Part shown: in pieces, positions 8,030 to 16,361 of the stretch
How positions within the stretch are numbered: the stretch's first letter is position 1
Layout of the letters: every line of letters begins with the position of its first letter
Source of the DNA: VYFG01 sp965204165
GTDB lineage: Bacteria; Pseudomonadota; Gammaproteobacteria; Arenicellales; Poriferihabitantaceae
Length of the DNA: 64,000 nt
Direction: 5' to 3'
Assembly (NCBI GenBank): GCA_965204165.1
Contig: OZ241969.1
Location: 3,782,001-3,846,000 of the forward strand
Translations under genes and position numbers: made by a program
The notes under the pieces: generated by a model
Told to the model about the DNA's origin: nothing
What the model saw: the letters and a program-made list of their open reading frames with translations, nothing else
Databases searched by the model: none

Positions 8030-8713
8030 TCATACCCGGGACCACATCCGCACCAGGTTCAGGTAGCTCCGGTCCACCCGGCGGGTACTGTCGGCCTCCG
8101 GCGCATGCCGGCGCAGTTCCTCCCGGGCGAGCCAGAGCTGGTACAGCAGTTCCCGCTGCCCGGCGTCCGGCACCATGCTCTGCATCCATGTGACCGCCGC
8201 CAGCCGTTCGCCCCGGGTCACCTGGCGGACCTCATGGAGGGAGGACGCGGGATACATCACCCCGTCCCCCGCGGGCAGCTTCACGCTTCGGGGGCCGAAT
8301 TCGGTGTGAACCACCAGTTCACCGCCATCATAATCCTCCTGCCCGCTGAGGAACAAGGTGATGGCCAGGTCACAGCGGTAACGCGTTCTCGGATCGGGCC
8401 CGATACCCATCACGGGATCGTCCACGTGGGGTCCGTACCGCATGCCCTCGCGGTAGCGGGAGTAATACGGAACAGCAATCCGGTGCGGCAGACCCGCATT
8501 CAGGTAGACCGGATGCCGCACCAGCGAACCCATCACCACGCTGTTCAGGCGCGATAACTGTTCCTCGTCCGGCACCAGTTCCTCGTTGTGCTTGTCGCGG
8601 CGCGCCTGTTCCCCCGCGGACCCCCTGCCCTCCGCAAACCGGCCACCGTCCAGGATACCCCGCACGAGGGCGAGTTGGTCAGCATCCAGTATCTCCGGCA
8701 GGGTGACCAGCAT
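8030..8713 (-). CDS. PKHD-type Fe(II)/2-oxoglutarate hydroxylase (PiuC/YbiX family)
   Basis: 227 residues, the usual length of the PiuC/YbiX family. Metal ligands His96 and Asp98 are in YGPHVDDPVMG, the distal His160 in SSLHEV, and Arg170 in TRGERLAAVTW is the 2-oxoglutarate partner. EDYDGGELVV is typical of the family. Members are iron-regulated in several bacteria and often sit near TonB siderophore receptors; none is seen here. The stop of the upstream Sfum_1244-family gene abuts this start at 8713, so the two are one transcription unit. Confidence 0.9.
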   Translation of the reverse strand: MLVTLPEILDADQLALVRGILDGGRFAEGRGSAGEQARRDKHNEELVPDEEQLSRLNSVVMGSLVRHPVYLNAGLPHRIAVPYYSRYREGMRYGPHVDDPVMGIGPDPRTRYRCDLAITLFLSGQEDYDGGELVVHTEFGPRSVKLPAGDGVMYPASSLHEVRQVTRGERLAAVTWMQSMVPDAGQRELLYQLWLAREELRRHAPEADSTRRVDRSYLNLVRMWSRV

Positions 8714-9783
8714 CAGAATGCGCAGGCGTCGAGGTAGCTTTTCAGGTTGTCGGGGGCGCAGACGGGCAATTCCCGGCTGACCGCAAGCCAGTGCTTCCTG
8801 GCCCGGGCGATGAGCGGGGCAAGGGAACGGTAGTTGCCGCTGCCGCGGGCACCCCGGTAGGCCTCGCAGAAGCTGGGAAACAGGTCTCTCCTCAGGGGAG
8901 TCATGTTGGCATAGTAGAAATCCAGCGAGGGCCAGTTTTCCAGCGTCATGCAGGCGGGCAAGGCGGCGAGGCAGTCCGCCAGGTTGTCCCGCACGGCCCT
9001 GATTTTCAGTTCCGTCAACGGGTCCTCCACCCGGCTCAGCAGGGACTGCCAGCCTTCCCCGATGAGCGCGCCCGCCACCCGCTCGCCGATTTCATGCAGG
9101 ATCACGTTCTCCATTTCCGTGTCCACGAGCCGCTCCAGCGCCCCTTCGGGGTCCCCTTCGAATCCGTAGTGGGCCACGACCTTGCCCATTGCGTTGTCCT
9201 CGCGCCGCCAGCCCCACTCCTCCACCATGCTGCCGAGGTATCTGCTCAGGGCCTCGCGGCGGACGAAGATCAAGCCCGGGGCGGACATGGCGGGCGGCGC
9301 CGTCAGCGAACGGGCCCGTTCCCTGCCGGAAACCAGCAGGTCCAGTTCCGGCTTGCCGTCCGGGCCGGCTTCCGGATTGCCGGCCGTATCCCGCTGAAGC
9401 AGGTCGGCGAAAAAGAACAGCGGCACCCCGCCGTAGCCGTGCACCCCGGCATAGACATGGCCCGCCGGATTGAGTACCGCATTGACGGTTTCATTGTCGA
9501 AACAGTCCACCTCTCCGCCGGGCAGCGGCAGCCCGCGGTAATCCGCCCGGGCGGCTTCCAGGTCATTCCAGCGGGATTCCATCCCGGCAATCCACTCCCC
9601 GAGATCCCTCCGTTCCACCGGCGAACAGGGGCCAAGACCCCGGCGCCAGCGATAGTAGTCCCGCATTTTCATCAGGTAGGTACACAGTGTATACCTGCCC
9701 GCGAAACGGGCATCCGCCACATCCGCATTGTGCTGCACCGTTTCCACCAGGCCCTTCAGATCAAGGTCGGGAATCGCTGTCAT
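8713..9783 (-). CDS. Sfum_1244-family conserved protein
   Basis: 356 residues from the ATG at 9783 (MTAIPDLDLKG). An upstream ATG at 9864 is open too, but it overlaps the divergent gene start. The sequence matches what is annotated as the Sfum_1244 family: the YTLCTYLMKMRDYYRWR motif near the N-terminus, a central HEIGERVAG and a DFYYANMTPLRRDLFPSF segment near the C-terminus. No biochemical role is established. It is soluble with no signal peptide. The gene diverges from another conserved unknown at 9852, with 68 bp between, a pairing that suggests joint control. Confidence 0.75.
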   Translation of the reverse strand: MTAIPDLDLKGLVETVQHNADVADARFAGRYTLCTYLMKMRDYYRWRRGLGPCSPVERRDLGEWIAGMESRWNDLEAARADYRGLPLPGGEVDCFDNETVNAVLNPAGHVYAGVHGYGGVPLFFFADLLQRDTAGNPEAGPDGKPELDLLVSGRERARSLTAPPAMSAPGLIFVRREALSRYLGSMVEEWGWRREDNAMGKVVAHYGFEGDPEGALERLVDTEMENVILHEIGERVAGALIGEGWQSLLSRVEDPLTELKIRAVRDNLADCLAALPACMTLENWPSLDFYYANMTPLRRDLFPSFCEAYRGARGSGNYRSLAPLIARARKHWLAVSRELPVCAPDNLKSYLDACAF

Positions 9784-9851
9784 GGCGCTTGGAATCAGTT
9801 CCGGGGAGCGACCGGTCCGGTAGGAAGATAGTTTGATTACACTGGTATCAT

Positions 9852-10466
9852 ATGCCCTTGTCAACGCAACGGAAACCCGACAGTCCGACGACCCTGATGG
9901 AAAAGGCCCGTATCCGCACCGGATGGAAGAACCGCAGCCGGGAAATCACGCTGGAGGAATTCGCCAATGCCCTGTCCAGCATTTGCTGGCGAATGTCCCT
10001 CAATGCCGCACGGAATCTCCATCAGCAGGATTTCATCTACGAGAACGACCACCAGCGACTCGGGGTGATCCGTGAATACCTCCTGTTCCTGATGCACTGT
10101 GCGGACCGCCTGATGTTCGATGCCCTGGACCGGGCGCAGCGCGGACAATTCATGCAGGCGCTGGCGCTGGACTGCCGGCGCCATTACCGCGAGAACAGCA
10201 CCGAGATCACCGGGGGTGCGGAGCGCGGCGACAGCTTCATCGAGCAGGCCAACCGGCGCTTGGATGAATACGCCGCCACGACCTTCCGGGACCGCGCTCC
10301 CGGCTATGACATGCTCCGCCTGCTGGGCGCCCGGATCCAGGAATACATGGGCGAGGACCAGACCAACCGGTGGGTGATCGACCAGGTCATGGACATTGAC
10401 GGACCGGAAATTTTCGAGGTGTTCGTCAAGTCCATGGACAAGCTGAAACGCAGCTCGGGATTCTGA
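9852..10466 (+). CDS. Conserved protein of unknown function, divergent from the Sfum_1244-family gene
   Basis: 204 residues, mostly helical and charged. Distinct stretches are ICWRMSLNAARNLHQQDF, LLFLMHCADRLMF and YHENSTEITG-like RENSTEITGG. No catalytic motif or membrane segment seen. The first 15 residues look non-conserved and the ATG at 9897 (MEKARIRTGW) is an alternative start. I do not recognise the family beyond its habitual pairing with the neighbour, which itself is inference from this locus. Confidence 0.65.
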   Translation: MPLSTQRKPDSPTTLMEKARIRTGWKNRSREITLEEFANALSSICWRMSLNAARNLHQQDFIYENDHQRLGVIREYLLFLMHCADRLMFDALDRAQRGQFMQALALDCRRHYRENSTEITGGAERGDSFIEQANRRLDEYAATTFRDRAPGYDMLRLLGARIQEYMGEDQTNRWVIDQVMDIDGPEIFEVFVKSMDKLKRSSGF

Positions 10467-10814
10467 GACCGTGCCGCCTGCCGGGCTGCGGGAAGCCGGC
10501 CGGGCTCTATAATAATTATTTACTTATATACATATCAAAAATAATATTATTTTACTTATATAATGTTTTCCGTCAGCATTGCGCCCATAACCGATCAACC
10601 GGGCACCCCGGGCGCGCAGGCCCCGGGGACCCTGCACAGGCTTTCAACTATGATCCGCAAACCATGCAATACCAGTCACCCCGGGGGCTCGCCCCCCCTT
10701 GCCGCAATCTGAACGGCCGACGATTCCAGTCCGACGGGTTGCCCGCCATCACCCGGGACGGCCTGAACAGGATCGGCACCTTCCCCGTGCGCCGGGCGCC
10801 GGCGGAGGCTGCCC
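10467..10814. promoter_or_regulatory. Leader/promoter region of phosphoribulokinase
   Basis: 348 bp. Positions 10505-10565 are strikingly AT-rich inside GC-rich surroundings and hold a good TATAAT at 10559-10564, giving a predicted transcript with a leader of about 245 bases. The region also has a 12-bp direct repeat listed separately. The rest, 10570-10800, shows no gene; CCGGGGGC/GCCCCC near 10680 can pair weakly. Confidence 0.45.
10519..10562. repeat. 12-bp direct repeat upstream of phosphoribulokinase
   Basis: TTTACTTATATA occurs at 10519-10530 and again at 10551-10562, so the start-to-start distance is 32 bp, close to three helical turns. The second copy overlaps the TATAAT box. This is the layout of tandem regulator sites or of a duplicated promoter. 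No match to the CbbR T-N11-A pattern could be claimed with confidence. Confidence 0.4.
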
Positions 10815-11717
10815 ATGTCTGAAAAACACCCGGTCATCGCCGTCACGGGGTCGTCCGGCGCCGGCACCTCCACGATCAAGGGCGCCTTCGAACACATATT
10901 CCGCATCGAAAACATCAAGGCCAGCGTCGTGGAAGGGGACAGTTATCACCGCTATGACCGCGACATGATGCGCCAGAAGATCGAGGAAACGGAAAAGCAG
11001 GGCGGCACGTTCAGCCATTTCGGTCCCGAGGCCAATGATCTCGGCCTGCTGGAAAAGCTGTTTTCCCAGTACGGCCTGAACGGCACCGGCGAGCGGCGTT
11101 ACTACCTGCACAACGAGGAGGAGGCGGCGCCCTACGAGCAGCAACCCGGGGAATTCACTCCCTGGGAACCCATCCCGGAAGGTACCGACGTGCTGTTCTA
11201 CGAGGGGCTGCACGGAGGATTCCAGTACGGAGACATCAACGTGGCCGGGCAGGTGGACCTCCTGATCGGCGTGGTGCCGATCGTGAACCTGGAATGGATC
11301 CAGAAAATCCACCGCGACACCAGCAACCGCGGCTACGGCGCCGAGGCCGTCACCGACACCATCCTGCGGCGCATGTTCGACTATGTCCACTACATCACGC
11401 CACAGTTCTCACGTACCGACATCAACTTCCAGCGGGTTCCCACGGTGGACACTTCCAACCCGTTCATTGCGCGGGACATTCCCACCGCGGACGAGAGCCT
11501 GGTGGTCATCCGGTTCCAGGATGCCGCCAAATTCTCCGTCGACTTTCCCTACCTGCTGTCGATGCTGCACGACTCGTTCATGTCCCGGCGCAACACCATC
11601 GTCGTGCCCGGTGGCAAGATGGTCCTCGCCATGGAGCTGATACTGCTGCCCATCATTTCACGCATGATGGAACGGCGGCTCGCGCTGATCAAGGCGGATT
11701 GCCGGCAACCCTACTGA
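10815..11717 (+). CDS. prk: Phosphoribulokinase
   Basis: 300 residues, the size of the proteobacterial class I enzyme. It phosphorylates ribulose 5-phosphate to ribulose 1,5-bisphosphate, the step before Rubisco. The P-loop GSSGAGTST is at 12-20, DSYHRYDR follows, and YEGLHGG and the C-terminal VPGGKMVLAMELIL are typical. A GGAGG-type ribosome site precedes the ATG. No Rubisco or other cbb gene is present in the window. Together with dsrAB it supports a sulfur-oxidising autotroph. Regulation may act through the AT-rich upstream repeats. Confidence 0.95.
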   Translation: MSEKHPVIAVTGSSGAGTSTIKGAFEHIFRIENIKASVVEGDSYHRYDRDMMRQKIEETEKQGGTFSHFGPEANDLGLLEKLFSQYGLNGTGERRYYLHNEEEAAPYEQQPGEFTPWEPIPEGTDVLFYEGLHGGFQYGDINVAGQVDLLIGVVPIVNLEWIQKIHRDTSNRGYGAEAVTDTILRRMFDYVHYITPQFSRTDINFQRVPTVDTSNPFIARDIPTADESLVVIRFQDAAKFSVDFPYLLSMLHDSFMSRRNTIVVPGGKMVLAMELILLPIISRMMERRLALIKADCRQPY

Positions 11718-11825
11718 ACCGGGAGCTGCCGTGAAGATCCGGTCCATTCCCCCGGCAGGCGATGTGACCGCGTCACCCGCGGCACGAGGTACCGGCCACG
11801 GCAGACGCCGGGGATCGCCGGCAGG

Positions 11826-11845
11826 AAAAACGGCGGCAACCGCCG
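11826..11845 (-). terminator. Rho-independent terminator on the minus strand
   Basis: Read on the minus strand, CGGCGG-TTG-CCGCCG is followed directly by TTTTT. It lies about 100 bp after the stop of the 63-residue minus-strand gene, so it probably ends that transcript. It also overlaps the 3' region of the convergent phosphoribulokinase transcript. The remaining bases 11718-11946 hold no gene I can support. Confidence 0.55.
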
Positions 11846-11946
11846 CCCCTTCCCGCCTCCCGCCCGGGCCGTCGCCATCAAGGCATGGGCCGCGGAACCG
11901 GGATGCCCGTTACTTCTGATGCATGCCTGCTGTTTTGCGTTCCTGC

Positions 11947-12138
11947 CTACTTCCAGTTTTCGGCGTTGTCCGTGCACTGGCCCTGGCCGTCTGCATAGCC
12001 CGCCTCGTAGGCTTCCGTCAGGCGCTGTTCCTCAAGCTTGGGATTGCCAAGGAACCCGGAGGCCCAACCGACAATGTAGTCCCGGGATACCTTTTTCCTC
12101 TCCAGCTCGGTGATGATCTGGTAGTAAGTATTGGTCAT
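11947..12138 (-). CDS. Small conserved-looking protein of unknown function
   Basis: 63 residues, MTNTYYQIITELERKK start, then a helical segment with SRDYIVGWASGFLGNP and EAYEAGYADGQ. Aromatic/glycine spacing is that of a structured small protein. An AAGGGG ribosome site lies about 6 bases before the ATG, and a terminator follows, so the gene looks complete and transcribed alone. No function can be stated. Confidence 0.65.
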   Translation of the reverse strand: MTNTYYQIITELERKKVSRDYIVGWASGFLGNPKLEEQRLTEAYEAGYADGQGQCTDNAENWK

Positions 12139-12257
12139 GAGTGTGCCCCTTGTTATTCGTTACCGTCACCTGTCTACAGGTTGACGGCGATTCCGATGCC
12201 GGGAACATCACCGGGCATCGGATGCGGGAAAATACCAGCAATGCCGCCGGGGTTGAA

Positions 12258-12533
12258 CTACCCTTTATAATAGTGGCGTTCTATTTCTTCGGTGATATCC
12301 CAGGCGCATTCGGTATCCGGCATCACGGTAACGAGGTCGCCGGCGGCGAAGGGGACGGGTTCTTCCCCCCGCACATTGATCTCACCCGCCCCGCTTGCGA
12401 TATAGCTCGTCTCGGTGGTGGGACAGTGCCTGACAACGCGGCCGGCGGGTTCGACAACCAGGGGCCAGTCCTCCACGCCGAGCACATCAAGCTTCATGGG
12501 CGAGGGTGATCTTTCCACTAATACGCGGGGCAT
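12258..12533 (-). CDS. Small cupin-fold protein (DUF861/EutQ-like)
   Basis: About 91 residues; the true start may be the ATG at 12497 (MKLDVLGVEDWP). The tail SYIASGAGEINV, FAAGDLVTVMPDTECAWDI fits the short cupin_3 family related to EutQ and ureidoglycolate enzymes. The usual metal-binding histidines are not obvious, so a binding rather than catalytic role is possible. It is followed by the 63-residue gene on the same strand after 119 bp. Confidence 0.7.
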   Translation of the reverse strand: MPRVLVERSPSPMKLDVLGVEDWPLVVEPAGRVVRHCPTTETSYIASGAGEINVRGEEPVPFAAGDLVTVMPDTECAWDITEEIERHYYKG

Positions 12534-12665
12534 CGGGCAATTCCGGAACAGGGCAGAATGACAGCGACGTGGATTCTAGCATTTCCCCTGGTGCCGGCCG
12601 GCGGGCCGGCGCCCGTCGCCGGTGCCGCGGGGCTTCCATCCGACAGGGAACGGGAGTGACCTGCC

Positions 12666-13241
12666 ATGTTCAGTGAGTGCAAGCCGGGTTCCTTCATCTA
12701 CACGTTGGACAATGCCCTGTCCGCCGGGGATTGCGAGGCCATGATCCGTCAGTTCGAGGACAGTCCCGGTCAGCAGGCTCCGGGGCGAATCGGCCAGGAT
12801 GCCCGGGCCGAATCCTCGATCAAGCGCTCAACCGATCTCAGGATATCCGGCCGCCCAGAGTGGGCGGCGCACGACGCCAGGCTGAAGAAATCCCTCGGCC
12901 ATGCGCTTGGACTGATCAGCGGACTGCATCCGTTTTTCAAGGTCAACCGCCTGCACGACATCGGCTACAACATGCAGCGCACCGATCCCGGCGGCTACTA
13001 CCACTGGCATCTGGATTCCGGACCCGGGGAATTCGCCAGGCGCCAGCTCGTCGCGATCTGGTATCTCAACGATGCACCCGAACAGGGCGGGGCAACGGAG
13101 TTCTTCTTCCAGCAGGTCAGTGTCCGCCCGAAAACCGGCCTGCTGCTGCTGTTTCCGCCCTTCTGGACCCATCTTCATCGGGGTGCCGAGGTGGAGCGGG
13201 GTGTAAAATACATCGCGACCACATGGGTATGCGTGGACTGA
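12666..13241 (+). CDS. Prolyl-4-hydroxylase-like Fe(II)/2-oxoglutarate dioxygenase
   Basis: 191 residues. His115-x-Asp117 in YYHWHLDS, a distal His171 in WTHLHRG and Lys181 in RGVKYIATTWV give the full iron and 2-oxoglutarate set of the P4H/2OG-FeII_Oxy_3 family. LVAIWYLND and the GGATEFFFQ strand are typical. Such bacterial enzymes hydroxylate prolyl or other residues of proteins or peptides; the target is unknown. The gene stands alone with an AGTGACCTGCC stretch and no strong ribosome site before the ATG. It is the third 2-oxoglutarate dioxygenase in the first 13 kb. Confidence 0.88.
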   Translation: MFSECKPGSFIYTLDNALSAGDCEAMIRQFEDSPGQQAPGRIGQDARAESSIKRSTDLRISGRPEWAAHDARLKKSLGHALGLISGLHPFFKVNRLHDIGYNMQRTDPGGYYHWHLDSGPGEFARRQLVAIWYLNDAPEQGGATEFFFQQVSVRPKTGLLLLFPPFWTHLHRGAEVERGVKYIATTWVCVD

Positions 13242-13529
13242 CACGGCCCGCGCTCCTGTTTTTCGTCGCCGGTGCGGCCGGATCGGCCATGTCGTTCCGT
13301 CCACCCGATTTATTCAGAGGCAACCCCATGGATTTCGGCAATATCCGCGGTGCGGTCCGGGTGGCCCGGATCGTGACCGGCATCTCCCTGACCGGTGCCC
13401 CATTCCTGTTGCCCGGCCCTTTTTCCGGTGTTGCAGGATCCATGTGCGGCCCTGCATCCTCACCGGGCGCTGACCGTGCCGTTTGACCTTATGCCGGCCT
13501 GTTCCACCAAGCCACTATCCGGATATCCT

Positions 13530-14309
13530 ATGATGCGCAAGTTCCACTTTCTTCTGCCCCTGCTCCTTCTCATGGGCCCTGCCCATGGTGCGGACATTCC
13601 CGATTACGAGCGTGAAAAACGCATCGCCATGGAGATAGAGCCCCAGATTTTCGACGGGGAAGTCGTCTGGCTGAACACGCCGGAACGGACATTCCTGTCC
13701 ATCTACACGCAGGCGGATGAGCCTGCGGGGGCCGCCCTGATACTGCACGGCCGGGATACCGGTCCCGAGGATGTCAATGTGGCGGGGCCGATGCGTGTCG
13801 GGCTGGTCGAGGAGGGCTGGTCAACCCTGGCCCTGCAGATGCCGGTTCTGGAAAAGGGTCGGAAGTATTACGACTACCTGCCCATCCTCCGGTTCGCCCA
13901 TGCCCGGATCGAGGCCGGCCTTGCTTTCCTGCGGGAACAGGGCTACCAGACCGTGGTACTGGCCGGGCACAGCTGCGGCGCCCATATGGCCAATGACTGG
14001 CTGAACCACCAGGGAGACGGCGCAATCGACGGCTACGTGGCCATGGGCCTTGGCGCAACCGACTACAAACAGGATCTGAAGACTCCCTTTCCCATGGGCA
14101 GCATGACCGTTCCGGTTCTCGACATCTACGGCAGCGAGGAATACCCCCGCCCCCTCGCCATGTTGCCGATGAGGGCCGGGATGCTGGAGAAAAACGGCCA
14201 CCCGGATTCGACCCAACTGGCGGTCGAAGGCGCGGACCATTTCTTCCGGGACAAGGGGGACGCACTGACGGAGATGGTGGCCGGCTGGCTGAACACCGTC
14301 CGGTTCTGA
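13530..14309 (+). CDS. DUF3530-family exported alpha/beta hydrolase
   Basis: 259 residues from the ATG at 13530 (MMRKFHFLLPLLLLMGPAHGAD), which gives a clean signal peptide cut near residue 21; further upstream in-frame sequence is non-conserved. The mature part has ILHGRDTG, a nucleophile elbow GHSCG and a late ADHFF, placing a Ser-containing alpha/beta hydrolase in the periplasm. In DUF3530 the family function is unknown. The elbow reads Gly-His-Ser-Cys-Gly. It precedes a hairpin that separates it from the convergent etf genes. Confidence 0.8.
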   Translation: MMRKFHFLLPLLLLMGPAHGADIPDYEREKRIAMEIEPQIFDGEVVWLNTPERTFLSIYTQADEPAGAALILHGRDTGPEDVNVAGPMRVGLVEEGWSTLALQMPVLEKGRKYYDYLPILRFAHARIEAGLAFLREQGYQTVVLAGHSCGAHMANDWLNHQGDGAIDGYVAMGLGATDYKQDLKTPFPMGSMTVPVLDIYGSEEYPRPLAMLPMRAGMLEKNGHPDSTQLAVEGADHFFRDKGDALTEMVAGWLNTVRF

Positions 14310-14368
14310 CCATGCACCGGAAAGGCAGGATTGGGGCAGCCGGATACCCGTAGCCCAGCGCCCGGAAA

Positions 14369-14395
14369 TTCCTGCCGGCTTACCTCTGGCAGGAA
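14369..14395. terminator. Hairpin between convergent genes, probable bidirectional terminator
   Basis: TTCCTGCC (14369-14376) pairs perfectly with GGCAGGAA (14388-14395) across an 11-base loop, and A/T pairs flank it on both sides. It lies between the 3' ends of the DUF3530 gene and etfA, as expected for a shared terminator. Confidence 0.5.
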
Positions 14396-14439
14396 ATTTG
14401 CGCCTGCCGGCCCTGCGAACGGCTCATGCCGTGGCAGGT

Positions 14440-15375
14440 TTATTTATCCAGCTCCGCCTGCAATGCCGGGACTGCGTTGAAGAGATCCTCATTCCAGCCG
14501 TAGTCGGCCACCTGGAAGATGGGCGCCTCCTCGTCATTGTTGATGGCGACAATGACCTTGGAATCCTTCATGCCGGCAAGGTGCTGTATGGCACCGGAAA
14601 TGCCCACGGCGATATAGAGGTCAGGCGCAACCACCTTGCCCGTCTGGCCCACCTGGTAGTCATTGGGCACGAACCCGGCATCGACGGCAGCCCGCGAGGC
14701 GCCAACCGCACCGCCCAGGGTGTCCGCCAGTGTTTCCAGCATGGAGAAGTTCTCGCCGCTTTTCATCCCGCGCCCTCCGGATACCACGATCTTGGCGGAA
14801 GCCAGCTCGGGTCTTTCGCTGTGGCTCAGGTTCTGTCCAACGAAGCTGATCCCTTCGTCGGCGCCCGCATCGTCAATGCTGCTGACTTCCGCGCTGCCGC
14901 TTTCGCCGTCCGCGGGGTCGAACGCGGTCGTCCGCACGGTCAGCATCTTGACCGGGTCACTTGATTTGACGGTTGCCAGGGCGTTGCCGGCGTAGATCGG
15001 GCGCACGAAGGTGTCCGCTGAAACCACCTCGCTGATGTCGGAGATGGCCTGGACGTCACAGAGTGCGGCGGTATAGGGAATCAGCGCCTTGCCAAAGGTG
15101 GACGCCGGTGCCATGACATGGGTGTAGCCATCCACGTTCGCACGTATCAGCGCGGCGGTGTTTTCCGTGATCTCATTGGCGTAGAGCGCCGAATCGGCGC
15201 ACAGGACCCTGGATACACCGGCGATTTTCGCGCACTGTTCCGCCACGTCGGCGCAGCCGCTGCCGGCTACCAGCACATGGACGTCGCCGCCGACCCTGGC
15301 GGCCGCGGATACCGTGTTCAGCGTTCCCGGGGAAAGCTGGCTGTGGTCGTGTTCAGCGATAACCAGGATGCTCAT
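14440..15375 (-). CDS. etfA: Electron transfer flavoprotein alpha subunit
   Basis: 311 residues, standard for bacterial EtfA. It opens with MSILVIAEHDHSQLS, and the C-terminal FAD-binding domain shows VVSGGRGMKS, VGQTGKVVAPDLYIAVGISGAIQH and VAINNDEEAPIF. EtfAB carries electrons from acyl-CoA or other dehydrogenases to ETF-quinone oxidoreductase or other acceptors in the cytoplasm. Its start overlaps the etfB stop by one base (TGATG). No ETF-quinone oxidoreductase or dehydrogenase lies next to it, so the electron donor is not shown. Confidence 0.95.
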   Translation of the reverse strand: MSILVIAEHDHSQLSPGTLNTVSAAARVGGDVHVLVAGSGCADVAEQCAKIAGVSRVLCADSALYANEITENTAALIRANVDGYTHVMAPASTFGKALIPYTAALCDVQAISDISEVVSADTFVRPIYAGNALATVKSSDPVKMLTVRTTAFDPADGESGSAEVSSIDDAGADEGISFVGQNLSHSERPELASAKIVVSGGRGMKSGENFSMLETLADTLGGAVGASRAAVDAGFVPNDYQVGQTGKVVAPDLYIAVGISGAIQHLAGMKDSKVIVAINNDEEAPIFQVADYGWNEDLFNAVPALQAELDK

Positions 15376-16124
15376 CAGATCACCTTTGCTTCGTTCTTGA
15401 GTTTTTCCACCAGTTCGGTGGCGTCCGATACCATGATGCCCGCTTCCCGGGCAGGCGGCTCGTCCACACGCAGGACCTCGATCCGGTTGACTACCTCCAC
15501 GCCAAGATCCGCAGGCGACAGGACGTCTATGGGTTTCTTCTTGGCCTTCATGATGTTGGGGAGGGATGCATAGCGCGGCTCGTTCAGGCGAAGGTCCGCG
15601 GTCACCACTGCCGGGGAGACGATCTGGAGGTCCTCGAGTCCCGCATCGATTTCCCGGGTGATGGCAAACCCGTCGTCATTTTTCGCGATCCTGGATATGT
15701 AGCTTCCAAGGGGACGACCCATGAGCGCGGCCAGCATCTGCCCGGTCTGGTTGTTGTCGTCGTCAATGGACTGCTTGCCAAGAATCACGAGATCGGTGCC
15801 TTCCCTTTCCGCGACCGACTTGATCAGGCGCGCGATGACCAGCGGCTCAAGCCGCTCGTCGGTGAGCGCATGCACCCCCCGGTCCGCTCCCATGGCAAGG
15901 CCGGTGCGAATGGTCTCGGCGGCCTTTTCCGGGCCCGCCGACATGATGATCACTTCCTCGGCAACGCCGGCCTCCCTGATCCGCAATGCCTCCTCAACGG
16001 CGATCTCGCAGAATGGATTCATCGCCATCTTGACGTTGGCGGTCTCCACCCCGGTGTTATCCGACTTCACCCGGATCCGGATGTTGGCGTCGACCACGCG
16101 TTTGACTGGTACCAGTACTTTCAT
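15375..16124 (-). CDS. etfB: Electron transfer flavoprotein beta subunit
   Basis: 249 residues from the ATG at 16124 (MKVLVPVKRVVDANIRIRV); an open frame continues further upstream, but MKVLVPVKRV is the family start and has GAAAGGAAA-type purines ahead in the mirrored strand context. AMP-binding and subunit-contact motifs VKMAMNPFCEIAVEEALR, LGKQSIDDDNNQTGQMLA and the DLRLNEPRYASLPNIMKAKKK signature are present. First gene of the etfBA operon, divergent from the phosphatase gene across 237 bp that must hold both promoters. Confidence 0.95.
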   Translation of the reverse strand: MKVLVPVKRVVDANIRIRVKSDNTGVETANVKMAMNPFCEIAVEEALRIREAGVAEEVIIMSAGPEKAAETIRTGLAMGADRGVHALTDERLEPLVIARLIKSVAEREGTDLVILGKQSIDDDNNQTGQMLAALMGRPLGSYISRIAKNDDGFAITREIDAGLEDLQIVSPAVVTADLRLNEPRYASLPNIMKAKKKPIDVLSPADLGVEVVNRIEVLRVDEPPAREAGIMVSDATELVEKLKNEAKVI

Positions 16125-16361
16125 GAAAGGAAATCTCCCGGGATTTGATACCCAACCAGCGGGGATGCCAAGGATCGGCACCCCCGGAAATCAAGGGCCG
16201 GATTCTAACCCGTCACAGGACCGGGGGAGAACCCGCAAAGGCGCGTATTTATAGGGGAACCGGAAGCCCGCTGATTGTCAGAAAACGACGCCCATTGACA
16301 GAATCGGGAACCGGAACGGCCCCGTCCTCGGGTAGAATACGCCCGCCGATGATCCGACGCC

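Noticed and set aside
14440..16124. etfBA as part of the dsr pathway
   Set aside because: No physical link to dsr genes (about 13 kb away) and ETF is widely used; ordinary housekeeping is enough.
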